Source: JBEKUY01 sp049514555 (GTDB taxonomy: Bacteria; Acidobacteriota; Terriglobia; Acidiferrales; UBA7541). From it: DNA of 64,000 bases. Numbering within the stretch: the first letter of the stretch is position 1; each line of letters opens with the position of its first letter. Of this stretch, positions 35,677 to 47,758 are shown piece after piece. Both the position numbers and the translations under genes were made by a program. The DNA is taken from NCBI GenBank assembly GCA_049514555.1, contig JBEKUY010000001.1, positions 186,001-250,000 on the forward strand, written 5' to 3'. The notes below the pieces were generated by a model. The model saw nothing but the letters and a program-made list of their open reading frames with translations. It had not been told where the DNA came from and made no database searches.

Positions 35677-38139
35677 ATGCGACCTGGGCGATGGACGGTC
35701 ATCCTGCTGCTGGGACTGCTCGCGTGCCGGTCAATGGCGCGAGCGGTCCCGGCTGGCGTTGATTTGCGCGGGCAAGTTGACGACGAGAACGGCGTCCCGG
35801 TGGCCGGCGTGGAAATTCAGGCGCAGGATGTTGCCGGTGTCGCTCACAATGCGCTCAGTGATGAAGCAGGGCGGTTTCTCCTGCACGGCGTCGCGCCCGG
35901 CGCCTACCGAATCGTACTGAGCAAGCCGGGTTTCTACCGACTGGAAACCTCGGTCACGGTGCCGACGGAGGGAATCGATGTTTCCTACGTCCTTAATCAC
36001 GAGACCGAAATCCACGAGAAGGTAGAAGTCAGCTCGTCCTCCGACCAAATCGAGCCGCAGAGCAGCTCCCACCGCGACGAGTTGGTGGCTCGCGAAATCC
36101 GCAATATTCCCACACCGGCCACGCAAGACTTGACGAATAGCCTGGTGACCATGCCGACCGTTGTGCGCGACTTGAGCGGATCGGTCCGCGAAGCGACGGG
36201 TGGGTCGATTCACGTGGCGGGTGCGCGCGCCGGAGACACGGTGTACATGCTGGACGGGTTTGAAGCTGGCGATCCAATCACCGGCGAGCTGACCACGCGC
36301 GTGGCCGTGGAAGCGGTGCGGGACGTAGAAGTCGAGAGCGGCAACCTCGGCGCAAACTACGCGCATGCCGCGGCGGGCGTCATGGCTATCGATACGGCAT
36401 CGGGAGACGACCGCTGGCGCTTCGGAATCACGAATTTCATTCCCGCGCCCGACCTTCATCACGGGATGCACGTCGGCAATTGGTATCCACGCCTGGAGTT
36501 TTCCGGTCCGATCGAGAAAGGACGCCTGTGGTTCTCCGATGCCATCACGGTGCAGCGCACCTTTGTCGTCGTCACGGAACAGCCGCCCGGGTCGGACTCG
36601 AGGACCCAGTGGGTGGGAGACAACCTGCTCCGCATGCAATTCAAGGTGAGCGCACGCCAGACCCTCTACGGTAGCTTCCTCTACGACCGCGAGAGCGACA
36701 CAAACCAGGGTCTGACCGCGCTGGCGCCGGTCTCCACGACCACCGATGTGACGGCTCACCGATACTTCAGCTCACTCAAAGATCAGATCTGGTTTGAGAA
36801 TACCCTGGTGGAATTCGGTGTAGCGGCCGATACGGGGACGCGCGATGTGATGCCACAGGGAACCCAGCCGTATGTGGAGTTGCCTGATGGCTTCTTTGGG
36901 AATTACTTCCAACAGACGCATCAGCTCGGACGGCGCTTGCAGGCGATGGGAAACATCATCGGGTCTGCGCGGCAATGGCACGGGACGCATCAGTTTGCGG
37001 TTGGTTTCAATGCAGCGGCGCTGACTTTCGAGCATGCGGCGGTGCGAAATGAAATCGACGCAGAGAGATCGGACGGCACGCTGCTGCGGCAAACGACGTT
37101 CGCAGGACCAGCGAGCTTCCGACGATCAAACACGCAAGCCGGGGCATACGCGTTGGATATCTGGAAGGTCAAGAAGTGGCTCGTCTTGCAGGGCGGAGTG
37201 CGCATAGACGGGGACCGGCTCATCGGCCGCGGGATGGTCGAACCCCGCATCTCGGTGAACTTGCTGCCAAAGGGGGGCGCCCGGGCCAAGCTGACGCTCG
37301 GCTGGGGAATCTACAACGAACCGCTTGATCTTGCGGTGCTGGGCCAGGGCGCAGACCAGCAGCAGGTGGATGTGTCCTTTGACAGCACGGGAACGACGCC
37401 CGTGGGCGCCCCGGTCGTGAGCAGTTTTGTGGTGCCAGTGCAGGGGCTGCGCCAGCCGCGATTCCAGACGGAAAGCGCGGAGTGGAAGGAGAAGTTCGGG
37501 CCAGCGACGCTGGTGAGCCTTCGCCTGACCGCGCGGGATGAGCGCGACGGCTTCGACTATGCCTTCCAGCCTGTGGGAAACGGATTCGTCTTCCTCCTGC
37601 AGAATGGCCGGCGGGACCGCTATCGTGCGGCAGAAGTTTCCGTGCGGCATTCGTTCGGAGAAAGCGCGGAAGTATTTGGGAGCTACACTCGATCCACCTC
37701 GCGGACGAATACGGCGCTCGATCCTGCGCTCGGCACGCTGTTTTTTGCGCCCCAGGCGTCCGGTCCGCTTCCCTGGGATGCGCCGAACCGGCTGGTCGCT
37801 TGGGGCTGGACGCCCCTGCCTATCTGGAAGCTCTTCCTCAGTTCCTTTGTTGAATACCGGACGGGATTCCCCTTTTCCGCCATCAACCAGGAGCAGCGAC
37901 TTGTGGGCGCGCCGGGCAGTCGGCGATTTCCCACGTACGTGAATGTGAACCTCGGCCTGGAGAAACAATTTCGGTTCCGGAGCTACATCTTTGCCGTGCG
38001 CGCCGGCGCGATCCACATCCTTGGCAGGCAGGATCCCGATACAGTGGTCAACGTTGTCGACGCGTTGAACTTCGGGACGTTTTCCGGAGGAGAGAAGCGC
38101 GCGCTCACTTTCCGGCTTCGTTTTGTCGGGAGAAAGTAG
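35677..38139 (+). CDS. TonB-dependent receptor with carboxypeptidase-regulatory-like domain
   Basis: An 820-residue outer-membrane protein. A signal peptide (VILLLGLLACRSMARA) is followed at about 27-105 by a carboxypeptidase-regulatory-like beta domain (GQVDDENGVPVAGVEIQAQD...YRIVLSKPGFYRLE). A plug domain comes next (IHVAGARAGDTVYMLDGFEAGDP...VEVESGNLGANYAHAAAGVMAID), and then a long series of amphipathic strands ends in an aromatic-rich C-terminus. Such receptors are abundant in Acidobacteriota and Bacteroidota. The ligand is unknown, and no transport operon adjoins it. ATG 35677 is preferred, nine bases after GGGAGAG; a TTG at 35671 is possible. Confidence 0.82.
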   Translation: MRPGRWTVILLLGLLACRSMARAVPAGVDLRGQVDDENGVPVAGVEIQAQDVAGVAHNALSDEAGRFLLHGVAPGAYRIVLSKPGFYRLETSVTVPTEGIDVSYVLNHETEIHEKVEVSSSSDQIEPQSSSHRDELVAREIRNIPTPATQDLTNSLVTMPTVVRDLSGSVREATGGSIHVAGARAGDTVYMLDGFEAGDPITGELTTRVAVEAVRDVEVESGNLGANYAHAAAGVMAIDTASGDDRWRFGITNFIPAPDLHHGMHVGNWYPRLEFSGPIEKGRLWFSDAITVQRTFVVVTEQPPGSDSRTQWVGDNLLRMQFKVSARQTLYGSFLYDRESDTNQGLTALAPVSTTTDVTAHRYFSSLKDQIWFENTLVEFGVAADTGTRDVMPQGTQPYVELPDGFFGNYFQQTHQLGRRLQAMGNIIGSARQWHGTHQFAVGFNAAALTFEHAAVRNEIDAERSDGTLLRQTTFAGPASFRRSNTQAGAYALDIWKVKKWLVLQGGVRIDGDRLIGRGMVEPRISVNLLPKGGARAKLTLGWGIYNEPLDLAVLGQGADQQQVDVSFDSTGTTPVGAPVVSSFVVPVQGLRQPRFQTESAEWKEKFGPATLVSLRLTARDERDGFDYAFQPVGNGFVFLLQNGRRDRYRAAEVSVRHSFGESAEVFGSYTRSTSRTNTALDPALGTLFFAPQASGPLPWDAPNRLVAWGWTPLPIWKLFLSSFVEYRTGFPFSAINQEQRLVGAPGSRRFPTYVNVNLGLEKQFRFRSYIFAVRAGAIHILGRQDPDTVVNVVDALNFGTFSGGEKRALTFRLRFVGRK

Positions 38140-38169
38140 CCACGCCGGCCGCCAGCGCCGCTGCGGAAA

Positions 38170-40503
38170 TCACGTCTTCATCTTGAGGAAGAAATATACG
38201 CCGAGAAATCCAAAGATCACGTCCGGGGACCAGCCCGCGAGAAACGGCGGCAACTGGCCAACTCCACCGAGCGCCTCAAACAGCGCCGAGACAGCCCAGT
38301 ACACCATCCCGATGGCCACGCCGAGAGCGACACCGCCGACCGCTCCGCGCGTTCCGACAAAAAACGCGAAGGGGATCGCCAGGAGCATGATGATCGGCGC
38401 GATGAGCGGATAGGCGAGTTTCTTGTGCCACTGGACGGTCAAGGTGGATACATCGAAGCCGGCGTTGTGCAGGTCTTCGATGTAGCCGTGGAGCTCGCGC
38501 CAATTCATCTGGAAAGCCTGGCGGCTTTCGCGGTTGAAATAACCGGGGGTCTCGGAAAGCTCGGGGAAGTCCGCGACACGAAAGATCTGATAGCGGACGA
38601 CCTGGCCACCTGCAAAGTCGCGGACCCAGCCGGATTGCAGGACCCACAGTTTTTGCACTGGCTCCCACTGCGCACGAGCTGCGTAGATGCGTCGCCGGAT
38701 ATCGAAGGTGGAGGGATCGAGTTCGAAAACACTCAGGCCGCCGAAGAGATTACTGGCGGGGTCGAAGAGATCGTAATTGAAGATCTTGGCGTTCTCCCCG
38801 AAGATCCACTGGTGACGCGGATGGGCATAGGTTTGGGGCGGCCTGCCCTTGATCTGATTGCGCAGGGCGTCTTGGCGCTGACTGGCGTAGGGCAGGAAGG
38901 TGTCGTCCATGACGAGCATGCTGCCGGCAAGCATGGCGCCCACCAGCAGCAGGGGCAGTGCCAGGCGATAGAGACTGACGCCGCCAGCCTTACAAGCAAC
39001 AATCTCGTTGTTCTTGCTCATCACACCGAGCGTGACCAGCACCGCAACCAGCGCTGACAGGGGCGCGAGCTGATAGCCCAGATAGAACGAGAAATAGCGA
39101 AAGTAGTTCACCACGACGAGAAAAGGCGTGTGGTTGCGCGCAATATCGTCCAGGAGCTCGAAGAACGTGAAGGCCTCGAAGAGAAAGATGAACAAACCTC
39201 CCAGGACGACAAGGAGATAAAGGAAGCGGCGAAGAACGTAAAGATCGAGGAGCTGCGGGAAGCCCGCCCCACGCGACGCGGCCCACAGGAAGGCGGGCCT
39301 GACGGTAACACTGCCTTCGGCGCCCTTCCTGGCCGAGACAACCGCCCTGCGGGCCGTGATGCTGCGCAACCGGCTCCGCAGGGACTTGAACAGGCGCGTC
39401 ACGTCAGTCTCTGGGCCGATCTGTTCCATCCGCGGGAGAAGAACCAGCGCCAGCAGCGCCAGAATGACGTCCGCGCCCCAGATGCCCAGGGCTGGGGACA
39501 GAATGCCTTCGCGGGCCATCCCCGCACCGAAGATGAAAAGGAGGTAATACGAGGCGATCAGCACAACAGCTACCAGAAAACCGGCGGCGCGCCCGCCGCG
39601 GCGCGGACGAGTCCCCAGGGGTACCGCAAGAAGTGCGAAGACCAAGCAGGCAGCGGGAAAAGCGAAGCGGCGGTGGAGTTCGACACGAGCTTCGCGCCAA
39701 TTCGGACCGCCGCCAGAGAAGAGCTCGCGAAGAGAGCGCTCCTGGACGCCGGGTTGGCGAGTCACGGGCGCTTGAAGCCCGGAAAACTCGATGGGCCAAT
39801 CGCTTTGGCCGAACGCGGTGACCGAGTAGCGGTCGGGATCCTGCGGGGAACACTCGTGGGTTGCCCCGCCACGAAGGTGGAAGTCCAGCTTGCCATGAGG
39901 GCGGTCGGCAATTACAATCGCGTTCTCTGCCAGAGTGACACGAGACCCACTATCCGCGCCAACTTCCGCGAGGAAGACACCATTCCAGCGGGTTCCCCCG
40001 GCCGCCACGTCGTTGACGTACAGGACCAGTTTGGGGAAGCGCTCATCGAAAACGCGGGGCTGGATCTGAAAGGAGGCTTGCGAAGCGAGTAGACTGGCTT
40101 CAATCCGATACAGCGTGGCAACGGCGCCCGGGGTAAGCCATAGTGTCATCGCCCCGGTCAGAAGAAGGCCCGTGAGAGCCAGGACGACGATGGGAACCAG
40201 AACACGGCGGCGTCCGATGCCGACCGCGCTCAAGGCAATGAGTTCGCTGTCGGCGGACATGCGTCCCAGACCGATGAGCACGCCGATGAGGACGCCCATG
40301 GGAATGGTGAAGGTCAGCACGCCAGGAAAAGCGCAAAGAAAGAGCAGCAAGACGTTCGTGACCGAGCCGGTGTGGCGAACGAAGATCTCCATGAGGCGCA
40401 CAAGCTGAGGAACGAAGAAAACGAAAGTGAATATGGCAAGGCCTAGAAGCGCGTGGCGCGTGACTTCGCGAACGATGTACCGGTCGAGAATCCGCATCGG
40501 CAA
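38170..40503 (-). CDS. Fused LPS-export permease LptF-LptG
   Basis: A 777-residue protein in which two YjgP/YjgQ-family permeases are joined. The first half (about 1-370) starts ILDRYIVREVTRHALLGLAIF, with three membrane helices, a periplasmic jellyroll and three more helices (PLGTRPRRGGRAAGFLVAVVLIA). After a basic linker near 370-400 the second half begins LLDLYVLRRFLYLLVVLGG and repeats the layout, with VTLGVMSKNNEIVACKAGGVSLYRL. In E. coli LptF and LptG are separate and form a heterodimer with the LptB ATPase; here one chain could supply both. No lptA/B/C genes are nearby. The ends overlap no neighbour. Confidence 0.9.
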   Translation of the reverse strand: MPMRILDRYIVREVTRHALLGLAIFTFVFFVPQLVRLMEIFVRHTGSVTNVLLLFLCAFPGVLTFTIPMGVLIGVLIGLGRMSADSELIALSAVGIGRRRVLVPIVVLALTGLLLTGAMTLWLTPGAVATLYRIEASLLASQASFQIQPRVFDERFPKLVLYVNDVAAGGTRWNGVFLAEVGADSGSRVTLAENAIVIADRPHGKLDFHLRGGATHECSPQDPDRYSVTAFGQSDWPIEFSGLQAPVTRQPGVQERSLRELFSGGGPNWREARVELHRRFAFPAACLVFALLAVPLGTRPRRGGRAAGFLVAVVLIASYYLLFIFGAGMAREGILSPALGIWGADVILALLALVLLPRMEQIGPETDVTRLFKSLRSRLRSITARRAVVSARKGAEGSVTVRPAFLWAASRGAGFPQLLDLYVLRRFLYLLVVLGGLFIFLFEAFTFFELLDDIARNHTPFLVVVNYFRYFSFYLGYQLAPLSALVAVLVTLGVMSKNNEIVACKAGGVSLYRLALPLLLVGAMLAGSMLVMDDTFLPYASQRQDALRNQIKGRPPQTYAHPRHQWIFGENAKIFNYDLFDPASNLFGGLSVFELDPSTFDIRRRIYAARAQWEPVQKLWVLQSGWVRDFAGGQVVRYQIFRVADFPELSETPGYFNRESRQAFQMNWRELHGYIEDLHNAGFDVSTLTVQWHKKLAYPLIAPIIMLLAIPFAFFVGTRGAVGGVALGVAIGMVYWAVSALFEALGGVGQLPPFLAGWSPDVIFGFLGVYFFLKMKT

Positions 40504-40548
40504 GGCGCCTCAGTGTAACACGGAGAGAGAAGACCTCGGGGAGGGTGA

Positions 40549-42744
40549 ATGAGCCGCGTGCATATTGTGCTGCTTTGGCACATGCATCAGCCGCAGTACC
40601 GCGATCCGGAGACCGGACGCTACGTGCTGCCCTGGACCCGGTTGCACGCCCTCAAGGACTACTGGGGGATGGTTCGGGTGCTCGAGGAGTTTCCGGGTGT
40701 CCACGCGACCTTCAACATCGTGCCTTCGCTCGGCGTGCAACTCGAGGAGTATGCGAGCGGGAATTTTCGCGAGCCTTGGTACGATCTGGCGTTTCATCCG
40801 GCCGAGGAATTAACCGAGGAGGACAAGAGGGAGATTCTCGCGCGCGCGTTCCAGGTAAATCACGAGAACCTCATGGCCCGATGGCCACGGTTCGTCGAGC
40901 TCTATGAATGGTCACAGCCGGCCGACGGAGCGCAGGCGCTGGTGACGTTCACCCCGCGCGACTGGCGCGACCTGCAAGTGCTTTCGCAACTGGCGTGGAT
41001 GGATGAGGAATGGCTGGCGAAAGACCCGGTCATCGGCCGCCTCGCAAACAAGGGACGCGATTTCAACGAAAAAGAACAAGAGGAACTGCGGGCCAAGCAA
41101 TTGGAGTTCTTGCGGCTGGTGCTCCCGGAATACCGCAGCGCGGCGGAGCGGGGACAGATCGAGGTTTCCACGACGCCGTTCTATCACCCCATCTTGCCGC
41201 TGCTGTGCGATTCCGACATTGCCCGGGTGGCCAACCCGGGCTCGTCCGTGCCGCGGCGGGCGTTCCGGCATCCCGAAGACGCGGCCGAGCAATTGCGCCG
41301 CGCTCGGGAGTTCCACCGAAGAGTGTTCGGCCAGGAGCCGGCGGGATTGTGGCCTTCGGAAGGGGCCGTGTCGGACCAGGCGCTTTCGATTGCGGCGGGA
41401 GTGGGTTTCCGCTGGTTCGGCACAGACGAGGGCGTGCTCGGGCGGACGTTAAATGTGGGATTCTTTCGCGACGCCGAAAGCGTGCCGGGCAATGCAGATC
41501 GCCTCTACAGCCCGTGGCGCGTGCGCCTGGGAGAGAGCGAGCTGGTCGGGCTGTTTCGAGACCACATGCTGTCTGACCTGATCGGGTTTGTGTACGGCAG
41601 GATGGAGCCGGGTGCGGCTGCCGCTGATCTCCACGGGCGGCTGCGCCATCTGGGCGAACGCGTGCAGACCGGACGGCCATTGACGGTCTGCATCTTTCTG
41701 GACGGCGAGAACGCCTGGGAATTTTACCGGGGTAACGGGCGGGAGTTTCTGCGACAGTTCTATCGGCGAATCGAGAGCGACACAGAAATGCGGGCACTCA
41801 CAGCGTCCGAGGCAATCGTTGCGGCGGGCGAATCCCCCGTCTCGGACCATATCTTTCCGGCGTCGTGGATCAATGCGAACTTTGATGTATGGATCGCAGA
41901 TGCAGAGGACGTGGCAGCATGGGAGCTCTTGTGGGATGCCCGCGAGAGCTACGGGCGGGCATTGGAAGCGGCGGCAAAGGGCATCCCCGGCGCTCCAGAT
42001 GCCAACCATCTGAAAGCGGCCTACGAGTCTTTGCTGGCGGCAGAAGGGAGCGATTGGTGCTGGTGGTACGGGCCGGAGCACAGCACGCCAAACGACCTCG
42101 AATTTGACGAGCTGTACCGCAAGTATCTGACCACTGCGTATCTCGCTCTGGGGCAGGAAGCCCCCGCGGAACTCGGTAAGCCAATCAAGCGCGCGCCCGA
42201 ACACGCCCTGCTTCTGCCGCCCTCCGAGTTTCTGAAGATCAAGGTGGATGGCAGGGACTCCTCCTATTTCGAGTGGCTGGGTGCAGGCCTTTGCGCCCCC
42301 GAGCGGCGGGGCACGGCGATGCATGGGCGAGTGTTCTACCTGCGCGAGTTGCGCTTCGGGTTCGGGGAAAATGCTTTTTTCTTGCGCGCCGATGTGTTTC
42401 CAGAAGGGTTTGGAGCGCTCGACGAGCAGGAATTTCGGATTACGGTGCGTGGCGCGGAGGAAATGTCGGTCGTGGCGCGGTTATCGCGGGGGCGTCTGAC
42501 GGAATACAGCGTGGAGAAGAATCACGTTTGCCTGCTGGATTCGAAGACTGTGGCAGAGGTCGCCTTCGACCGGATTCTCGAGGTGGCGCTGCGGCGTGAC
42601 GCGCTCAATCTGAAGGGGCGGACATCGCTCTTGGTGAGCGTGGCACTGTGGCACGGGGGATTGCCGGTGGATCTGCTGCCTGGGCAGGGACAGCTTGAAG
42701 TGAAACTCGGGGAAGAGAATTTTGCGTGGCCGGTGGAACTATAG
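40549..42744 (+). CDS. Glycoside hydrolase family 57 protein
   Basis: A 731-residue GH57 enzyme (alpha-amylase / 4-alpha-glucanotransferase / branching-enzyme group). The N-terminal family motif is LLWHMHQPQY at 8-17. The likely catalytic nucleophile lies in GLWPSEGAVSDQAL near residue 270, followed by FRWFGTDEGVL and later FLDGENAWEFY, which supplies the second conserved acidic region. Substrate specificity is undetermined, and no glycogen genes accompany it. It has no signal peptide, so it is probably cytosolic. Divergent from the LPS-permease fusion, with a 45-bp spacer. Confidence 0.88.
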   Translation: MSRVHIVLLWHMHQPQYRDPETGRYVLPWTRLHALKDYWGMVRVLEEFPGVHATFNIVPSLGVQLEEYASGNFREPWYDLAFHPAEELTEEDKREILARAFQVNHENLMARWPRFVELYEWSQPADGAQALVTFTPRDWRDLQVLSQLAWMDEEWLAKDPVIGRLANKGRDFNEKEQEELRAKQLEFLRLVLPEYRSAAERGQIEVSTTPFYHPILPLLCDSDIARVANPGSSVPRRAFRHPEDAAEQLRRAREFHRRVFGQEPAGLWPSEGAVSDQALSIAAGVGFRWFGTDEGVLGRTLNVGFFRDAESVPGNADRLYSPWRVRLGESELVGLFRDHMLSDLIGFVYGRMEPGAAAADLHGRLRHLGERVQTGRPLTVCIFLDGENAWEFYRGNGREFLRQFYRRIESDTEMRALTASEAIVAAGESPVSDHIFPASWINANFDVWIADAEDVAAWELLWDARESYGRALEAAAKGIPGAPDANHLKAAYESLLAAEGSDWCWWYGPEHSTPNDLEFDELYRKYLTTAYLALGQEAPAELGKPIKRAPEHALLLPPSEFLKIKVDGRDSSYFEWLGAGLCAPERRGTAMHGRVFYLRELRFGFGENAFFLRADVFPEGFGALDEQEFRITVRGAEEMSVVARLSRGRLTEYSVEKNHVCLLDSKTVAEVAFDRILEVALRRDALNLKGRTSLLVSVALWHGGLPVDLLPGQGQLEVKLGEENFAWPVEL

Positions 42745-42769
42745 GGAACCCGGAAGATGCGGCCGAATG

Positions 42770-42787
42770 AGAGCGGATTCGCGCTCT
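42770..42787. terminator. Hairpin between convergent genes
   Basis: AGAGCG (42770-42775), loop GATTCG, CGCTCT (42782-42787) between the GH57 and YncE-like stops. There is no T-run on either side, so it may only be a 3'-end stabiliser or a weak bidirectional terminator. Confidence 0.3.
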
Positions 42788-43900
42788 TCAAAACACTTTG
42801 ACGGCAAGATCGTTCGGCCGGTCGCCGACGGGAATCATAGTGATCAGACTATTCGTGCGCACTCGGATGATCGAGAGGTCGCCCGACCCTGCGTTCAAAA
42901 CGAGCAAGAGGGAGTCTCCCGGGGTGAACCGAAGCGCGCTGGGCTGCTGGCCGACCGGGATCGGGCCTAGGACGCGGCGGATATTGATGAGCACGGGGGT
43001 AACTCGATCGGCGGCCGAATCGGAGACGTACAGCAATCCTGAGTCGGCACTCAAAATACCGCGTGTGGGGGTGGAACCGAGCAGGAGGTAATCACCGACC
43101 TCATGGGTCCAGGTGTTGACGACCTGGAGGCCATTGGCCAAAGCGGAGATGACGTAAAGCTCGCCGCCGTCCGGCTTCAAGAGCATGTCCGAAGCCGGGC
43201 CAGCAAGTTCGAGGTTCGTGAGGAAAACGTTTCGGCGAAGATCCACGACCGAAAGCAGGCGGTTCTGGCTGCTCGTGACAAAGGCTGCGGAGCCGTCGGG
43301 AAGCACGCTGACCTGCTCCGGCTCCGGCAGAATCGGGATAGTGCGGAGCAAAGCGAGCGAGGAAGCGTCATAGATTCCCAGCGTGGCCGCGTTGCGATTG
43401 GCAACGATGACGCGCGTGCCGTCAGGCGTGAGACGGACGAAGACGGGGCCGGAGCCGGTGCGAGCGCGGCCGACGATCGCTCGGGTGGCGCAGTCCACCA
43501 CGACCAGGGAATCTGTGCGGAAGGCGGCCACATAAGCTCGCCCACCATCGGGAGAAAAGTCGAGGGCAGTCGGCAAGCCTCCCACCGGAATCCGCATCGC
43601 CACCTGATTGCTTCGCGCATCAAGAATCCAGACATAGCCCGCCGAGCTGACTCCCCAAATTTCCGGTCGTTTGGGGTACTCGCGCATGCCGCTGGGCGAT
43701 GGCCCGACGGAAACTCGGGCGACCGCAGCAAGACGGACGAGGTCGACGACAGTGATGCTGCCGCCGTCGGTCGAGATATAGGCGCAGAGGCGGAGGCCCG
43801 GGCGGAGAAACGAAGGACGGTGTTCGTTGGAAATCTCGACGGTCGCGAAGATAACCAGCAGGACGGCGACTACCGAAATGCGGATGTTGAGCCGGCGCAT
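42788..43900 (-). CDS. YncE-like beta-propeller (YVTN-repeat) protein
   Basis: A 370-residue seven-bladed propeller candidate. A short hydrophobic N-terminus (ISVVAVLLVIFATVEI) could be a signal anchor or uncleaved signal peptide. Repeats follow at about 42-residue spacing, e.g. ITVVDLVRLAAVARVSVGPSPSG, IPVGGLPTALDFSPDGGRAYVA, VRLTPDGTRVIVANRN, VSVLPDGSAAFVTSSQ, LLKPDGGELYVIS and IPVGQQPSALRFTPGDSLLLV. These proteins are usually exported, and no catalytic residues are apparent. Convergent with GH57, divergent from nfo. Confidence 0.75.
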   Translation of the reverse strand: MRRLNIRISVVAVLLVIFATVEISNEHRPSFLRPGLRLCAYISTDGGSITVVDLVRLAAVARVSVGPSPSGMREYPKRPEIWGVSSAGYVWILDARSNQVAMRIPVGGLPTALDFSPDGGRAYVAAFRTDSLVVVDCATRAIVGRARTGSGPVFVRLTPDGTRVIVANRNAATLGIYDASSLALLRTIPILPEPEQVSVLPDGSAAFVTSSQNRLLSVVDLRRNVFLTNLELAGPASDMLLKPDGGELYVISALANGLQVVNTWTHEVGDYLLLGSTPTRGILSADSGLLYVSDSAADRVTPVLINIRRVLGPIPVGQQPSALRFTPGDSLLLVLNAGSGDLSIIRVRTNSLITMIPVGDRPNDLAVKVF

Positions 43901-44011
43901 GTCTTGGAGATTCGGCGGGCTCCGTTGACCGCCCGCGCGATAGTGACAACGAGCGAAGAGTCTACTTTATCGGCATGGCCGCCGCAAACCGTGTCTTACG
44001 AAGCGGGCCGC

Positions 44012-44040
44012 TTGGCGAAGACGCGGGGGTCGGCTACAAT
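44012..44040 (+). promoter_or_regulatory. Sigma70 promoter for nfo
   Basis: TTGGCG (44012-44017), a 17-bp spacer and TACAAT (44035-44040). Predicted transcription start is about 30 bases before the nfo ATG at 44079. Confidence 0.6.
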
Positions 44041-44078
44041 GATGGGTTCGAAACTGCGCAAGATTGCTGACTGAACGA

Positions 44079-45233
44079 ATGCCGGAGCCACCGCACCCCG
44101 CCGAAGCGGCTTACGATCCTGCCGACGAGTACCGTCCAGAACCCGAGCCTGAACCCACCGCGCCCTCATGGATGGACGGGAGCGTGCGCATCGGGATTCA
44201 CACGTCCATTGCGGGAAGCTATATAGGCGCGCTCGAGGCTGCGAGAAAGCTCGGCTGCAACACCTTGCAGATCTTTACCGCGAGCCCACGGATGTGGACA
44301 CGCGCGGCAACGGGACGCATTGCGGGGGTGGACGCGCAGCGGTTCCGCGAGCGGCGGGCGGAGCTGGGGCTCGGTCCGCTGGTCGTCCATGACAATTACC
44401 TAATCAACCTGGCGGCGACCCAGCCGATGTTGAAGGTGCGGTCAGTGCAAACCTTTCATGACGAACTGGTGCGGGCAGTGGCGCTCGGCGCGGATTTCCT
44501 CGTAGCCCACCCAGGCGCACGCGGACAAGCAACCATCGAACAGGCTGTCGAGGGGGTTGCGCGGGGGATTCGGCAGGCGGCGCGGGGGACGCATCTTGGA
44601 GAGCTGCGAATCCTGATCGAGAACACGGCGGGAATGGGGACTTCGATCGGGTGGCGGTTTGAGGAGATTGCGGCGATGCTCGAGCGCCTGGACGACCTGC
44701 CTGTCGGCGTGTGTCTCGATACGGCGCACTTGTTCGCGGCCGGTTACGACATTCGCAGCTCGGAAGGACTGGAGACCACGATCGCGCGAATCGACCGGAC
44801 CATCGGGCTGCATCGGGTCTACGTGGTCCACCTGAATGATTCAAAGACCCCGCTCGGGTCGCGAGTGGACCGCCACGAGCACATCGGAAAAGGAAAGATC
44901 GGGCTGGAGGCGTTCCGGAGGATTCTGAGGCACCCGCGGCTGGCCACCGCCGGAGAGCAGGGATTGCCAGGGCGAGCGTTCATTCTCGAGACGCCGATTG
45001 ACAGGCCGGGGGATGATCGCAGGAACGTGCAAACAGTGTGGGCGCTTGCAGGCCTAGCGGATATGGCGCCAAGGGCGGAGAAGAGTCTTTCGATGCTGCA
45101 CAAGGCAGTCAGGAAGAAACGGTCTCCGCGGAGGCCACCGAAAGCAGACAAGAGAAACCTGAAGCGAAAGATCAAGAGGGTCAGGGCGGGGAAGAAACCA
45201 GAAGCGCAGAAGCAGACACGGAATAGGCGCTAG
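44079..45233 (+). CDS. nfo: Deoxyribonuclease IV (AP endonuclease, endonuclease IV family)
   Basis: Class II AP endonuclease with a three-zinc TIM barrel; 384 residues. An acidic N-terminal extension (DPADEYRPEPEPEPTAP) precedes VRIGIHTSIAGSYIGALEAARKLGCNTLQIFTASPRMW. Zinc-ligand and active-site segments follow in order: LVVHDNYLINLAA, LVAHPGA, LIENTAGMG, VCLDTAHLFAAGYD, VHLNDSKTPLGSRVDRHEHIGKG and FILETP. The C-terminus carries about 45 extra residues rich in Lys and Arg (KKRSPRRPPKADKR...), absent from typical Nfo and perhaps a DNA-binding tail. ATG 44079 is preferred over a TTG five codons upstream. The leuS GTG begins 6 bp after its stop. Confidence 0.9.
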   Translation: MPEPPHPAEAAYDPADEYRPEPEPEPTAPSWMDGSVRIGIHTSIAGSYIGALEAARKLGCNTLQIFTASPRMWTRAATGRIAGVDAQRFRERRAELGLGPLVVHDNYLINLAATQPMLKVRSVQTFHDELVRAVALGADFLVAHPGARGQATIEQAVEGVARGIRQAARGTHLGELRILIENTAGMGTSIGWRFEEIAAMLERLDDLPVGVCLDTAHLFAAGYDIRSSEGLETTIARIDRTIGLHRVYVVHLNDSKTPLGSRVDRHEHIGKGKIGLEAFRRILRHPRLATAGEQGLPGRAFILETPIDRPGDDRRNVQTVWALAGLADMAPRAEKSLSMLHKAVRKKRSPRRPPKADKRNLKRKIKRVRAGKKPEAQKQTRNRR

Positions 45234-45239
45234 CGAGCC

Positions 45240-47750
<2,511 letters not shown>

Positions 47751-47758
47751 GAAGGGCG

